Of a stretch of DNA of 64,000 bases, positions 34,201 to 44,108 are shown piece by piece. This DNA comes from Romanomermis culicivorax (taxonomy: Eukaryota > Nematoda > Enoplea > Mermithida > Mermithidae). The stretch lies in assembly GCA_963922205.1 (NCBI GenBank), contig CAWUHX010000010.1:930001-994000 (forward strand), written 5' to 3'. A program made the position numbers and the translations under genes. Numbering within the stretch: position 1 is the first letter of the stretch; each line of letters opens with the position of its first letter. Under the pieces are notes generated by a model. It saw only the letters and a list, made by a program, of their open reading frames with translations, was not told where the DNA came from and did no database searches.

Positions 34201-34753
34201 GAAACTTGTGGAAAAATTATGTTAAAAATCGTAGTTATGCTAACAAAAATAGACTGAAACACAATTCCAAAGTCTTGAAAACTGCAATGATCAAATAATG
34301 CTAGAAAGGAAGAATGTTTGCTAAAATCGAATTCAATCAAGGATTTTTATAGATTTATCAATAATAAAACTCAGTTGAGACACACTATCCCTGTTATTGT
34401 TTCTGGTGAGTCCATACCTGTAAGACCTCCGATCAGTTGGGGGGGGGGGGGGGTAGGAAAAAGTCGAAATTTTTCCCAAAAAAGGCCAAAAAACATACAC
34501 TTTTTGACAAATTTTTTTAATTTTTTCCCAACTGGGGGGGTTGAGGGGGGGGGTAAATGATTTTGGGTACTGGGTTGGCCAAGTTGGGGGGGGGGGGGGT
34601 CCCCCCCAACCCCCCCCCCCAAGTATGGGTGAGTCTGATATAACTGATGATAAAATGAAAAGTGAAATATTCAACCAATATTTTGGATCAGTATTTATCT
34701 TGGGCAATGAAAAAATCCCTGAATATTCTCAAAAGCAGTTTAATAAAGATTTA
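34190..34753 (+). pseudogene. LINE-A ORF2, segment before the reverse transcriptase
   Basis: Translation gives RNLWKNYVKNRSYANKNR, then SIKDFYRFINNKTQLRHTIPVI, and after a hAT miniature SDITDDKMKSEIFNQYFGSVF. This is the linker between endonuclease and reverse transcriptase in CR1/Jockey-like LINEs. The frame is interrupted by a stop near 34296, by the 34413-34627 miniature and by the pogo-like element from 34754. The 5' part of the LINE was not found. Confidence 0.75.
34413..34627. mobile_element. hAT miniature, CATACCTGTA ends, poly-G
   Basis: 215 bp with perfect 8-bp duplication GGTGAGTC (34405-34412, 34628-34635). It interrupts LINE-A; one copy of the duplication keeps the LINE frame on either side. 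It contains G runs of 9-18 and a C run facing them (34585-34620), which could form a hairpin or G-quadruplex. Confidence 0.9.
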
Positions 34754-35464
34754 AGGTAAAGTGGGGTAACTTTGGTCAACATCGAGTCAATTCGACTTCT
34801 CCAACATATAACTTAATATACATGGGGAATTCGTAAAAATGTTTCATGGAACTCATGTGTCAAAAATGTCAGACAAATCGATTAAACACATCATTTCATA
34901 AGTAGCATGCAGATTTAACCTACCATTGATCGTTGAAAAGAGCTCACTTTTTGACCAATGTTACCCACCATGGTGGTCAACTTTGGTCGCCCATTATAAT
35001 TTCTGTTCAAGTTACTTTTTCGACAAGTAAAATCGTTATATCTAACCACAGATAGAACGTAACAAAGCAAATTTTGGATATGAGGTAACATAGCTATCGA
35101 CCTTTATTGTCACAAAATTTCAGCTGAAAATGATGAATATCATCAACAGCAAAAAAGTTTTCGTAAATCTACACCCAGCTGTCCCTATGGTGGGTAACTT
35201 TGGTCAATTGACCTAAAAAAGTGCCTGACGTGAAAAATATTGTGTTATTCAGATACAGCAAGTTAAGAGGTACATGAAAATATCAATATGAATGAAAATA
35301 AAAATATCAATCGTTCAAAATTTATTAACGAAAGAAAATTAACGTGTCGACCAATGTTACCCACCAATGGGTGGGTAACATTGGTCGACACACAAAAATA
35401 TGAGGTACACTAAAACAATGATAAATGTGCATTTTCATGATCAAAATGCATGATATTAACCAAA

Positions 35465-35800
35465 TTAAAAAGAAAATTTATTGTTATGAGTAACACAAAC
35501 TTGACAAATAAAATTACTAGTGGGATCAAAATCATCAGCTAAACAGTTACCACATATCCACCCATCATATCCATCACAGCACGCCCAGTCTCTTTTGTAC
35601 TTTTTCTTGTAAATTGTCCATTGAATACGGCAAATGGGACACACATTAGTGTTTCTAGCTTTTTTCAATTCTTTCAGTTGAGCACTGACTTCTGGTTCCA
35701 TCAAAGATTGGCTAAGCGCATGACAAAGACGTTTTCTGGACTTTTTTGACTCGTTTTTTTGCATGTACCATCTGAAGATACTTGATGACACTGGCCGTCA
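35465..35800 (-). pseudogene. PHD-like finger remnant of pogo-type transposase
   Basis: The minus-strand frame contains VCPICRIQW...DWACCDGYDGWICGNCL...CQVC, the Cys spacing of a PHD finger, found at the C-terminus of some pogo/Tigger-type transposases. It starts within a longer frame of polar residues (LMEPEVSAQLKELKKARN). The catalytic domain that should precede it is missing. Confidence 0.6.
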
Positions 35801-36153
35801 TACGTCTCCATGGTGTAACCTCGTTGATGGCTGATGCCGACGATGTGGGCGTTTCTGGAAATTTTAGATATCATTCCTCTGTAAATTTCGTAACAAAAGT
35901 ACATACTTTCAAACGTTGAAGTCGATGATGGAAAAGACAACGCCAATAAATTTTGTTGTACTACAATTGTTGTACTATTATCTGCAATAATTTAGTATTT
36001 AATCGCATATAAATGTTCAAAAGTGTCTACAAGGTACCGTTTGATAGTGGACTGAATAACAAAAAAGCCGATGTATTTTTGGACTAGTTCAGTTTCTCTA
36101 AAAAGAAATTATCATTGAGTAATTTAGTGTGGTTTTAGAAAATATACTTACTG

Positions 36154-36340
36154 TCAGATTACTTTGTTTTGTAATGTTCCATGTGGAATATTGTAAACAC
36201 GAGCTGCTGTTCGAATTTTCGACCCATTTCGAACGGCCTCGATGGCCTTTTCGAGATCTTCTGTTAAGTAATTAGTCAGGTATTTGCACGCATCAGGCTT
36301 TCTTTTGTAATGCCTGACCATATTGTGACGTACGTAATCG
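36154..36340 (-). pseudogene. HTH-psq N-terminal domain of pogo/Tigger-like transposase
   Basis: On the minus strand MVRHYKRKPDACKYLTNY is followed by EDLEKAIEAVRNGSKIRTAA and YNIPHGTLQNKV, a classic pipsqueak/CENP-B-type DNA-binding helix-turn-helix. It ends at a stop after 55 residues. In an intact element this domain binds the terminal repeats. Confidence 0.85.
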
Positions 36341-36686
36341 ATGAAAATTATATACAGGATAAAATAATTCGTCTGAAAAAGAAGTAAGATCAAATTATTA
36401 TAAGTAGAAAAATGTGTGGCACAAAAAATTTTAATTTCACCAAAGTTACCCGCCAAAATATAATGTGACCAAAGTTTCCCGCTTTTGGACCGATTTTTCT
36501 GCTCCAAAATGGGTAGTTATTTTTTTATACAAAATAGAAAAGAGAAACTCTCTAAAGACACTTAATAGTCAGTGAAAGTTTTGAGTGCAGCGGATGAGTG
36601 AAACCCAAATTTTTTTCAATTTGAAAATTTTCATTAAAAAAAATGGCAACCTTTTCGACCCACAAATTTCTCAATTTTATTTGGAT

Positions 36687-37263
36687 TGTCGTGCGTGAGA
36701 AATAGAAGCGTAGATGACGATGCAAAGCTGTGTAGCTCGACGATTTATCGCGCGTTTTAGAAGAGACGTACGGAACGTAGAGGAGCGTGCGGAACGCTGT
36801 AGGCGAAACACTCGGAGTGTTTTACGGAATCAACACAACGATAGTCGAACGCAGGAGATTGACGGGCTCGTAGAGAGCGCTGTGTCAATTTTATCCAGGG
36901 ATCTTCGCTCAGGTCGTCAAAGGTTTTCGGATGCCGAAAACTCGCGCCGTATATTCGTAACCGCTTAGGAGTTTCACTCGCTCACTCAAACTATTTTCCA
37001 AATAGTTTGACTCAACTTAGAACACACTTTTCACACAATTTACTAATGTACAAAGCCGCCACACGCTTTTTCAGACAAACGCCAAAAACACAACCGTTTG
37101 GCTACAGTACAACGCAAAAAACTAATGAAAAACACTTTCATAATTTCTTCACGTTGTAGCCACGCCTCTTCGGTGGTCTCGTCGCGATCTTTCCAATTCA
37201 AACTTGCCGATCTTTTTCGCAAACGACACGAGCTTTACAAATACGTCAAATTGCTCCACAACA
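36687..37263 (-). repeat. E2 3' LTR
   Basis: 577 bp; in element orientation TGTTGTGGAGC ... CTCACGCACGACA. It differs from the copy at 49995-50571 at about 8 sites by eye (for example 36709, 36720 and a two-base change near 36800). That is about 1.4%, giving an older insertion than E1. Confidence 0.93.
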
Positions 37264-37277
37264 CTCCTCCCCCTTTC
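37264..37277 (-). promoter_or_regulatory. E2 polypurine tract
   Basis: On the minus strand GAAAGGGGGAGGAG lies directly before the 3' LTR, the usual plus-strand DNA primer position. Confidence 0.85.
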
Positions 37278-37610
37278 GATCTAAATTGCCTCAAGCGATT
37301 TCGACGTGTCGTGGTGAATTTGCGTATTGATCGAATGAGAGCGTTTAGCTCGTTTTGGGCAAGTTTCTTTCGACGATTTGTCATTCTCGTTTCTCTACTC
37401 TGCGGCACATACTACACAAACAAAGAAAATTTAAACAATGTTATCACAAAAAATGTTACGGCACAAAGTGATGAGCAAATGAAAACTAGTATTTAGCACC
37501 GAGAAATTTAAAATTTTTAGAGATTTCAAAGAAAAGATTCTAGTGGAAAAAGAATAAACTAGTGAAAGGAAATGAGATGCGTTAGCATCGTGATACTTAT
37601 CCATTTTGAC

Positions 37611-39131
37611 TCATTTCGGCGGAAATCCGCGTCCTTTAGGCAAAACTTTGACCGGGGTTTTGCTCGCTTTCAGAATACCCGGCGGAGGCATCTGTATCGA
37701 TTGACTCATGGTCGGTGCTCGCGGGGCCAAAGCTCGCTGCGCGGCTCCAAGCGAGGTTCTCACTCCAACCATCGATGGTTGAGTTGTTGCTGTCGTTGCC
37801 ATAGTGATGATCGGGGCCGGTGTCATTTGGTACTTTGGCGGTACGGCCGCTTTTGCCATGGCTTGGGCGTCTTTCTTTTTCTTTTCTTCGGCTCGCTTGT
37901 CCATTTTGATTTGATACTCGCGATGTATATCTCGGATGATACCCTTTCTTTCTTCAGTTGCCGGATAATTCGGGGCTCGCGTGTCGGTGAGGCATTGCAA
38001 GATGTAGCGTAGAGCCATCGAATACGAATTATCGGTAGTTTTGTAGTCGTAGGCTTGTCTGGCGTGGAAGAGGAACAGCGTGAGCTGTGTTATCATGATT
38101 GCGTTTTCAGCGCCGTAATACTTATAGTAATCGCACATCCAACTTAGAAGAACTGCAGTGAGTTCTTCTGTGCAGTGTGGATCTCGTCGCAAATATCGCG
38201 CTTGAAAATAGTCAGGAAAATCTTGCGCTATTTGTTGCGAAGCCGCGGTGGCTTGACGTAAAATTACAGGATCGAAATCCAAATGAGCACGATTGAAGTA
38301 ATTAATGATAATTACATCATCGGTCGTTCTCGGTTGGATTTGAGCCGTAATAGGTGCTGTAGGTACGCTAGGGTACCGTTCTTGCGGCGGTGCACGCTGT
38401 CTACCGTGTCGTCGATGCGCAACTTTGTATTCTCGGACGGTTCGTTGCGACTTTTGTTGTTCGCTAGCCGCTTCCGCTTGCTGCGATGTTGTTGGTTCGT
38501 CGATCATTGGTTCGGAGCCAGCCGTCGGAGGCTGTTGGCTCTCTAACTGTTCTTTTTCCAATTGATCGCGTTTCAAGGCGCTAGCCCATTCAATTCTTTT
38601 TTGTCGATCTTTTGATTCGCTAGGATGTTCTCGTCTATAATCGCGATCTCGGTGAAATTTTCTAGGACGCTCGTTCGACGCGTATTCACCATGTCCATAT
38701 TTTCGACTGTCATAATCATCGCTTTCCTTGCGAGCAGTAGACCGCGAGGGTCGTTCTCGTGACCGTGATTCGGTTTGTTTTCGTTCTCTACTACGAGTGT
38801 CTTCTCGTGATTCGCGACGTTTTTTGGATGGAGGCACGTAATTAGGATCTTCTGGATGCGTGTCCAGATAATCCTGTATTGTGCGCAGCTGTTTATCGAT
38901 AGCATTTCGTCTGCGAAACAGTGAAAACTGATACGCTCTGACGTTGCGAATGGGTACGCCGTGTTCATCGCACAGTCGGTCGTCACCTCCAAAACTGGAG
39001 TGGCGGTTTCGGTACTTATCGGGGTAGAGGTGTCTTCCTCGTTTTTCTTTTGTATTCGATATCGCGTAGGTATGATTTTCGGAGGTACCATTTTCGTTTC
39101 GTCTTCTTCTACGTCTTCCATTCGCGAAACA
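37611..39131 (-). CDS. E2 exonuclease gene, C-terminal part in a second frame
   Basis: Open from just after a stop at 39134-39132 down to 37611 in a frame one base back from the main exon-2 frame. It encodes basic/SR-type sequence ([28 protein letters not shown]), a Gln/Glu-rich stretch, then a helical domain ([38 protein letters not shown]). That domain resembles the E1 domain at about residues 1160-1290 in position and pattern. It then has a Pro/Ala-rich tail ending GRGFPPK. There is no ATG at its head, so it should be reached from the 38573-41418 frame by a frameshift, a second intron, or it is split by an indel. It lacks the RGG box of E1. Confidence 0.65.
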   Translation of the reverse strand, partial: CFANGRRRRRRNENGTSENHTYAISNTKEKRGRHLYPDKYRNRHSSFGGDDRLCDEHGVPIRNVRAYQFSLFRRRNAIDKQLRTIQDYLDTHPEDPNYVPPSKKRRESREDTRSRERKQTESRSRERPSRSTARKESDDYDSRKYGHGEYASNERPRKFHRDRDYRREHPSESKDRQKRIEWASALKRDQLEKEQLESQQPPTAGSEPMIDEPTTSQQAEAASEQQKSQRTVREYKVAHRRHGRQRAPPQERYPSVPTAPITAQIQPRTTDDVIIINYFNRAHLDFDPVILRQATAASQQIAQDFPDYFQARYLRRDPHCTEELTAVLLSWMCDYYKYYGAENAIMITQLTLFLFHARQAYDYKTTDNSYSMALRYILQCLTDTRAPNYPATEERKGIIRDIHREYQIKMDKRAEEKKKKDAQAMAKAAVPPKYQMTPAPIITMATTATTQPSMVGVRTSLGAAQRALAPRAPTMSQSIQMPPPGILKASKTPVKVLPKGRGFPPK

Positions 39132-41418
39132 TCATACATCGATGAGGTTTTTACCAACGAGGCTACCTCTTGTATGTTTCGTTTCTTTATTTCCTCCGAT
39201 TCCAATTCGAATGTACTGCTCGACAAATTTTTGGATAGCGGAGTGAACGAAGACATTGTTTTAGTCGTCGTTATAGGTGCAGTAGTATCAGCTGTGGATA
39301 CGTCTTCTTCTTCGCTTTCGAGTTGTATGACGTCGGATTCGGACGGTAGTTCCGTTTTTACCGTGAACGATTCCTCGGCTGTTTGTTTGAGCAACGAATC
39401 GACGGCCATCGCCGTTTCCGCATCGAATTCGGTATCCGCGGTGGATTGTGTAGGAGCCTGTGTAGGCGTTTTTGTGGGACTTTCTCCCGACAATATGGCG
39501 GTCGGTATTACGGGCAAATTCGAACTCATTGTTAGAGTGTGAATCGGCGGAAAGCAAATGAGTTGCTCCCATTTTCTCGACGTTAAAATCGGCGAATTGT
39601 AAGAAAAGTAGTAATAGGGGTTTTCCCTATACCTCTTTTTCGTTACTAGATCGGTTTCGCTGGAGACAGGAAAACTGTCGTTTTTGAATATGATTTGTCG
39701 CATAAAATATCGATTCGCGTATATCGGTCGTTTACTGTCGCTGCGATTCTTTTCGTTGTAGGGCAAGCGACTAGTCCATTCCATTAGTTTGAATTCGAAC
39801 ATGCCGTCTCGTTTCACCCAATTTTGTTCGCAAATAAGATCTATGTCGATACTGTCACTTTTCGATAACAGTTTCGAGATCTCATTTTTGAGAATGGCTC
39901 GCAATTCCATTTCGGAATGTGGGGAGCAGACGTGAGCGACTAGCGGCATAGTTCCGCGAACAGCATTCATCCATTGATGATGGTTCGGAACCGAGTAGAG
40001 CGGCGTTAGAGCCGGCTTTTCGGCGATCTGATGGTCGCATTTTATTTCGTAGATAGGCCACGTTTCTGGAGGACCGTAGGTGGTGAACGGATCGTTTACG
40101 ACTAATTCGAAATTTATTTGTTTCGCGTCATCACTTGTCACCATGTTTTGGTCTATTTCGGAAAGAAATAGCAAAGACATAGGTGCGCCGACTTCGTGAT
40201 GGATGCTAACTACGTCATTGGAGCGTAAAGCTCGCTCAATAACTCTCGCGCATTCAGCGGCGTCATCATACGGTTCAGTCTTTCCATCGTCGGTCAACGA
40301 AGATGTGTTGTTTTTGCTACCTTTTATCGTCGGTAGTTTTGTCGGATGCATTTTCAATCCGAGCGGTTTAGTGGAGTGCTCCACGTTTACGTGATTATAC
40401 GTACAGTATCGCATGTTCGGAACGTTATAGTCGTAGTATATGATTCGATTTAACGCCAGGATTTCGTCGCGCATGATCGCATGCAGCATACTTTTCGAGA
40501 GCGTCGGATCTACGACGCCAAAAGCGCCCTTTTCGTCGCCTTCGCGATCGACGTTAGCGTTATCATACAAGTTTTGCGTAGCGATGTGTATGTATTCGGG
40601 CGGCAAGAAATCGTGCGGGAAGATTTGAATGCTGTCGTAGACGCTGTCTACGAAGCCGTAGCGCCCGTACGCTAAAAACATTAGTATCAGATAGTACGCA
40701 TCTAGAATCGAATACGTCAAAACTTGATCGTCGGGTTTGCCTGCTTGGGCGATGCGATCGTTCGCTTGCGGAAAATACAACGTGTAGCGTTCTACGTCTA
40801 GTGCGAACGTGTCGGCAACGATTCCTTTCAATTTTTTATTTTCAGGGCACAAAGCGATCAGACGAGCTCTCTCCCACTTTTCGGGTGAGCGTTCAATATT
40901 TTCTAATATAATCTGGACGTCGACCAGTATACTAGGCGTGAGCACGTTAGAGTGCGTTTTTCGAGCGTCGGATGAGTAAAACTCTCGTCCGTGCATGTCT
41001 TTGAGACATTTCCAATCGTCGGCTTGATCGAATCCAATTACGATCGTTTTAGGGGCCGACACCAACTTGTAGAAGGCCGTCCAATCCTCGGGTGTCGCCG
41101 CTAAGGCGTCGAACATTATAGTGTATCCAGTGGGAAAACCCAGCTGGACGAACCGAGCGACGTGGGTCGCGTTCTGGTTCACTATATTCATCTTCGTTTT
41201 CTTGTGTATGTATAGCTGAGTAGTCGAGATCTTTTCGACGTCGAATCCGACTAGCACATGGCCGCGGAAGTTCGGTTTTGCGTATGCCGATAGGGCGCCC
41301 TTCAACTCTCCGCTCTCAACGTATTGAGGGTCACGTAGCACGTTGAGCGGTCTTGCATATACCGTCTCGAACCAACGTTCAAATTCCGTGATTCGGATCA
41401 TTCTTTTGATATTGTATT
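38573..41418 (-). CDS. E2 DEDDy 3'-5' exonuclease, exon 2
   Basis: Exon 2 begins after acceptor GATATTTTTTAG (AG at 41420-41419), 17 nt before the first ATG (41401). Those extra codons (YNIKR) match E1 (YNVKR). Motif I GFDVEKI (D at 41242-41240), motif [13 protein letters not shown] (near 41020) and motif [13 protein letters not shown] (near 40710) keep the DEDDy residues. Downstream blocks [11 protein letters not shown] and [10 protein letters not shown] align with E1. Codons after about 39050 look out of frame (the other frame is more protein-like), and the two frames overlap for about 560 nt. Presumed same role as the E1 protein. Confidence 0.82.
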
Positions 41419-41631
41419 CTAAAAAATATCATAAAATTTCGATTAATTTCTGTGAGATTTAGTTTTGCATGGAAACGTCACTCATTCGAATCGCGGCGTG
41501 CAAGTCTTCTAGCGAAGTTACCGCGACTCCCATTTTCTTATCGACGGATCGATACTTTACTCTTCCCAGGGGAAGTGAAACCCGGAGTTTCTTTTTAGAG
41601 ACTTTAGTCTATATGGCAGTGCAGAACTTAC
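41419..41631 (-). other. E2 exonuclease gene intron
   Basis: 213 bp, GTAAGT ... TTTTTTAG on the minus strand, phase 1, at the same codon as the 684-bp E1 intron. Length and sequence differ, while both flanking coding edges are conserved. Confidence 0.85.
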
Positions 41632-41794
41632 CATCAGCAAAGAAAAATCTGTCGTCTTGACGGTATTGCTTTTTCTGATACGCCACGTATCGGTCTTGAT
41701 TGTTAAAAGCTTTTCGAAATATCGGCGGCGGATTTATTAGCGACGTTGATATCGCCGATTCTTGCGACGTCGTCGCCTCCGATTCACTAGCCAT
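41632..41794 (-). CDS. E2 exonuclease gene, exon 1
   Basis: Starts at ATG 41794-41792 and runs 54 codons plus one base to donor GATG/GTAAGT. The N-terminal part is Ser/Thr/Glu-rich and the end is YRQDDRFFFAD, matching E1 exon 1. The ATG lies within the 8-bp target duplication CTAGCCAT of the hAT element at 41795-43439. A second copy of ATGGCTAG therefore lies upstream of the transposon (43447-43440), and the leader is interrupted. Confidence 0.83.
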
Positions 41795-42428
41795 TAGGGA
41801 TGGGCCGGGTATCCGGATCCGGATCCGTGGATATCCGCCTAAATTTTAGGATCCAGATCCGATCCGGATCCGTTAAACCAGATTTTTTTGGATCCGGATC
41901 CAATCCGGATCCGCCGAACCAAATTTTTTAAGATCCAGATCCGGATCCGGATCCGCTGTTGTCAATGATTAAGATCCGGTCATAATCGGATCTTTATTCA
42001 TTATTATTCTCATAAAATTTTGCAGTATTAGAAAACACCAAAAATTTTCCGGCGCTTCGCGCCGGATTAAATAATTCTTTGCAATACTATTTTTCAACAA
42101 ATAGTGCTTCCTGGAGAAAAAATTTCCAGTAAAGGAAAAAATTTTGGTGGTCGTCCTGTACGGAAAAGGCGAATTTTGGTCCATTTCAGAACGTCAAAAT
42201 CTACTCCAACTTTTTTGCAACTTAAATTTTAAACATGAAGCCGAGTTTGAATTGAGAAGCATCATGGAACTAATTTTCAGAAATTTCAGGTTTAAATTGA
42301 AGTTTTTCAGATTTATGAAAGTTATGAGTATATTTTCTTAATTTCTAAGATGATTATGAAGGACGGGAACTCGAGTGCTATTAGGAAGAAACTATGTGTG
42401 AAAATACATAAAAGATCATGGTTTTTTC

Positions 42429-42514
42429 AGTGTACAACAAAAAATTTCTTCGTACAAAGACTTTTTGGCCGATCATTTTACAGGTACAAAGAGGCTTGTA
42501 CACAAAATCACTGC
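42429..42514. repeat. Degraded TTGTAC word miniature nested in the hAT
   Basis: CAGTGTACAACAAAAAATTTC at the left and CTTGTACACAAAATCACTG at the right, with CGTACAAAGAC and GGTACAAAGAGG inside (each quoted as short pieces). A convincing target duplication is not visible. Confidence 0.45.
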
Positions 42515-42848
42515 AATGGTAGCAAAATTATACTTGAGAAACAGTAATTTTTCAACAGTACCACTCTTCAATCGATTTTTGGTAGGATCATAAATTTGAC
42601 CAGCACCACTCAATAGCTGTTCATAGGGGACACTTTTCGCTGGTGCTAATTTAAGTTTACTTTCTGCATGAAGCAATTGTCCAGAGACGTTTGAGATTTA
42701 AGTTCATGCTTTAATTTGGTTTTTGAGTAGCTATAGGTTCATTTTCTGGCTATCTCTAAAGAAAACACAAAAATTAATTCTTTAACATAACTTTACTTTA
42801 CTAGTAGCAATTTGTTCCACAATTACTTCTATTTTCATTATCTTCTTT

Positions 42849-43037
42849 TTATTTAGCCGCAAACTGCTTATATATTGCCATATGTTTCCTCTCCAAATGT
42901 TTTCTCTGACATCCAGTAGCACAACCTTTTCTGGATAACTGAATTCTGCATTTATTGCACTTTGCCTTTTCTTCATCATCTGGGGACACTGTGAAGTAGT
43001 CCCACACTCTGCTAGTGAAAGAAAAACTTGAATCCAT
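42849..43037 (-). pseudogene. BED zinc finger remnant of hAT transposase
   Basis: The minus-strand translation contains SRVWDYFTV, CNKCRIQLS and HLERKH, i.e. the aromatic-W/Y-F lead, C-x2-C and H-x4-H ligands of a BED finger. BED fingers bind DNA at hAT ends. The frame closes after AIYKQFAAK and no catalytic domain follows. Confidence 0.8.
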
Positions 43038-43439
43038 AATTTCTGAAAAAAATTTCCATTTCTATTCATTTCTTTTCTGATGAAACCAATATTAATCTAA
43101 ACATGAATACAATTTAATGAATGAAAATTATCAATTAGTACATGTGAACTTTTTCAATAAACGAACACCTCAATCATTAATAATCTATTAATCTATTGAC
43201 ACCAATGAATACAAATTCATTTAACTCAATTTTAGACAAATTAGACATAGTACATATACTTATTGAAAGATCCGGATCCGCGCGGATCTGTTCCTCAAGA
43301 TCCGGATCCGGATCCGGATCCGCTGAACCAAATTTTTTTGGATCCGGATCCGATCCGGATCCGCTGAACCAAATTTTCCAAGATCCGGATCCGGATCCGG
43401 ATCCGCTGTCGCCAAAAAAGTCGATCCGGCCCATCCCTA

Positions 43440-44108
43440 CTAGCCATCGCTTTTATCTATCAACTTTGATCTTGAAGAATCTCAAATTCGATGCGACCGT
43501 TCTCTATCGTTTCAATTTTGCGAAATGAAAAATATAAGCCAAACTATCTTGCTAAAAGATGAAGGTGTAAAGTGGAAAGTTGTTAAACCACGAATTTAAA
43601 TTTTCATGCACATGGCGAAAAATGTAAAGTTCAGATTGGGTGGGACCAGAGGAAGATTTTCCTACAGCGCGCGCTTTCTATTCAATCTCTCTCCTGCGCA
43701 ACTACTTATGGAAGGTCAATTTATTCGAAATGGACGTGAATAAGTACAAAATCACATAATTATATCACACGCATTCCTTTCATTCATTCCACATAGAATC
43801 TGTATGAGCGCGTTTTTACGCGTTTTTAAATATTCGAAAATTTGTACTCATCGCTTTGCTCAAAATTATTAAATAGTTAGACTTTATTTAACAAAATTAA
43901 AAATTAGTGTTAGTTGAAATATATCAAAATTATTAATTTTAATGTTTACAAATTTTTGGAGGACCGTTGTCTTCCGTTTCTAAGATTGCCGATGCCGTGC
44001 AAGGCATGTATGGCTTTACGCGAGAAAGTGAGGCTTTCTGAGATTGTCCGGGACAATCTAAACTATCGATAGTTATGACGTTTTTCGAGATTTCGGAGTT
44101 TTCGACCA
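43440..44108 (-). other. E2 spacer with displaced integrase tail
   Basis: On the minus strand the gag-pol frame stops at 44109. Downstream, to a stop near 43939, another frame carries a chromodomain-position tail (short motifs [22 protein letters not shown]) comparable to the end of E1 gag-pol ([19 protein letters not shown]). A single frame break near 44110-44150 therefore separates the integrase C-terminus. The remainder to 43440 is AT-rich leader for the exonuclease gene. Confidence 0.7.

Larger units (their letters stand above)
41795..43439. mobile_element. hAT element, TIR TAGGGATGGGCCGG, word GGATCCG, BED remnant
   Basis: Perfect end pair TAGGGATGGGCCGG / CCGGCCCATCCCTA, with 8-bp duplication CTAGCCAT (41787-41794, 43440-43447). 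GGATCCG/CGGATCC words fill both ends (41812-41965 and 43270-43430), more than 20 occurrences in total. A GGCGCTTCGCGCCGG hairpin sits at 42050-42064. A BED-type zinc finger remnant lies inside (42849-43037, minus), as expected for a hAT transposase N-terminus. The catalytic domain is not recognisable. A degraded TTGTAC word miniature is nested at 42429-42514. Confidence 0.92.

Noticed and set aside
38961..39542. 193-codon plus-strand frame rich in Ser and Val
   Set aside because: Antisense shadow of the E2 exonuclease gene; the minus strand carries the conserved motifs.
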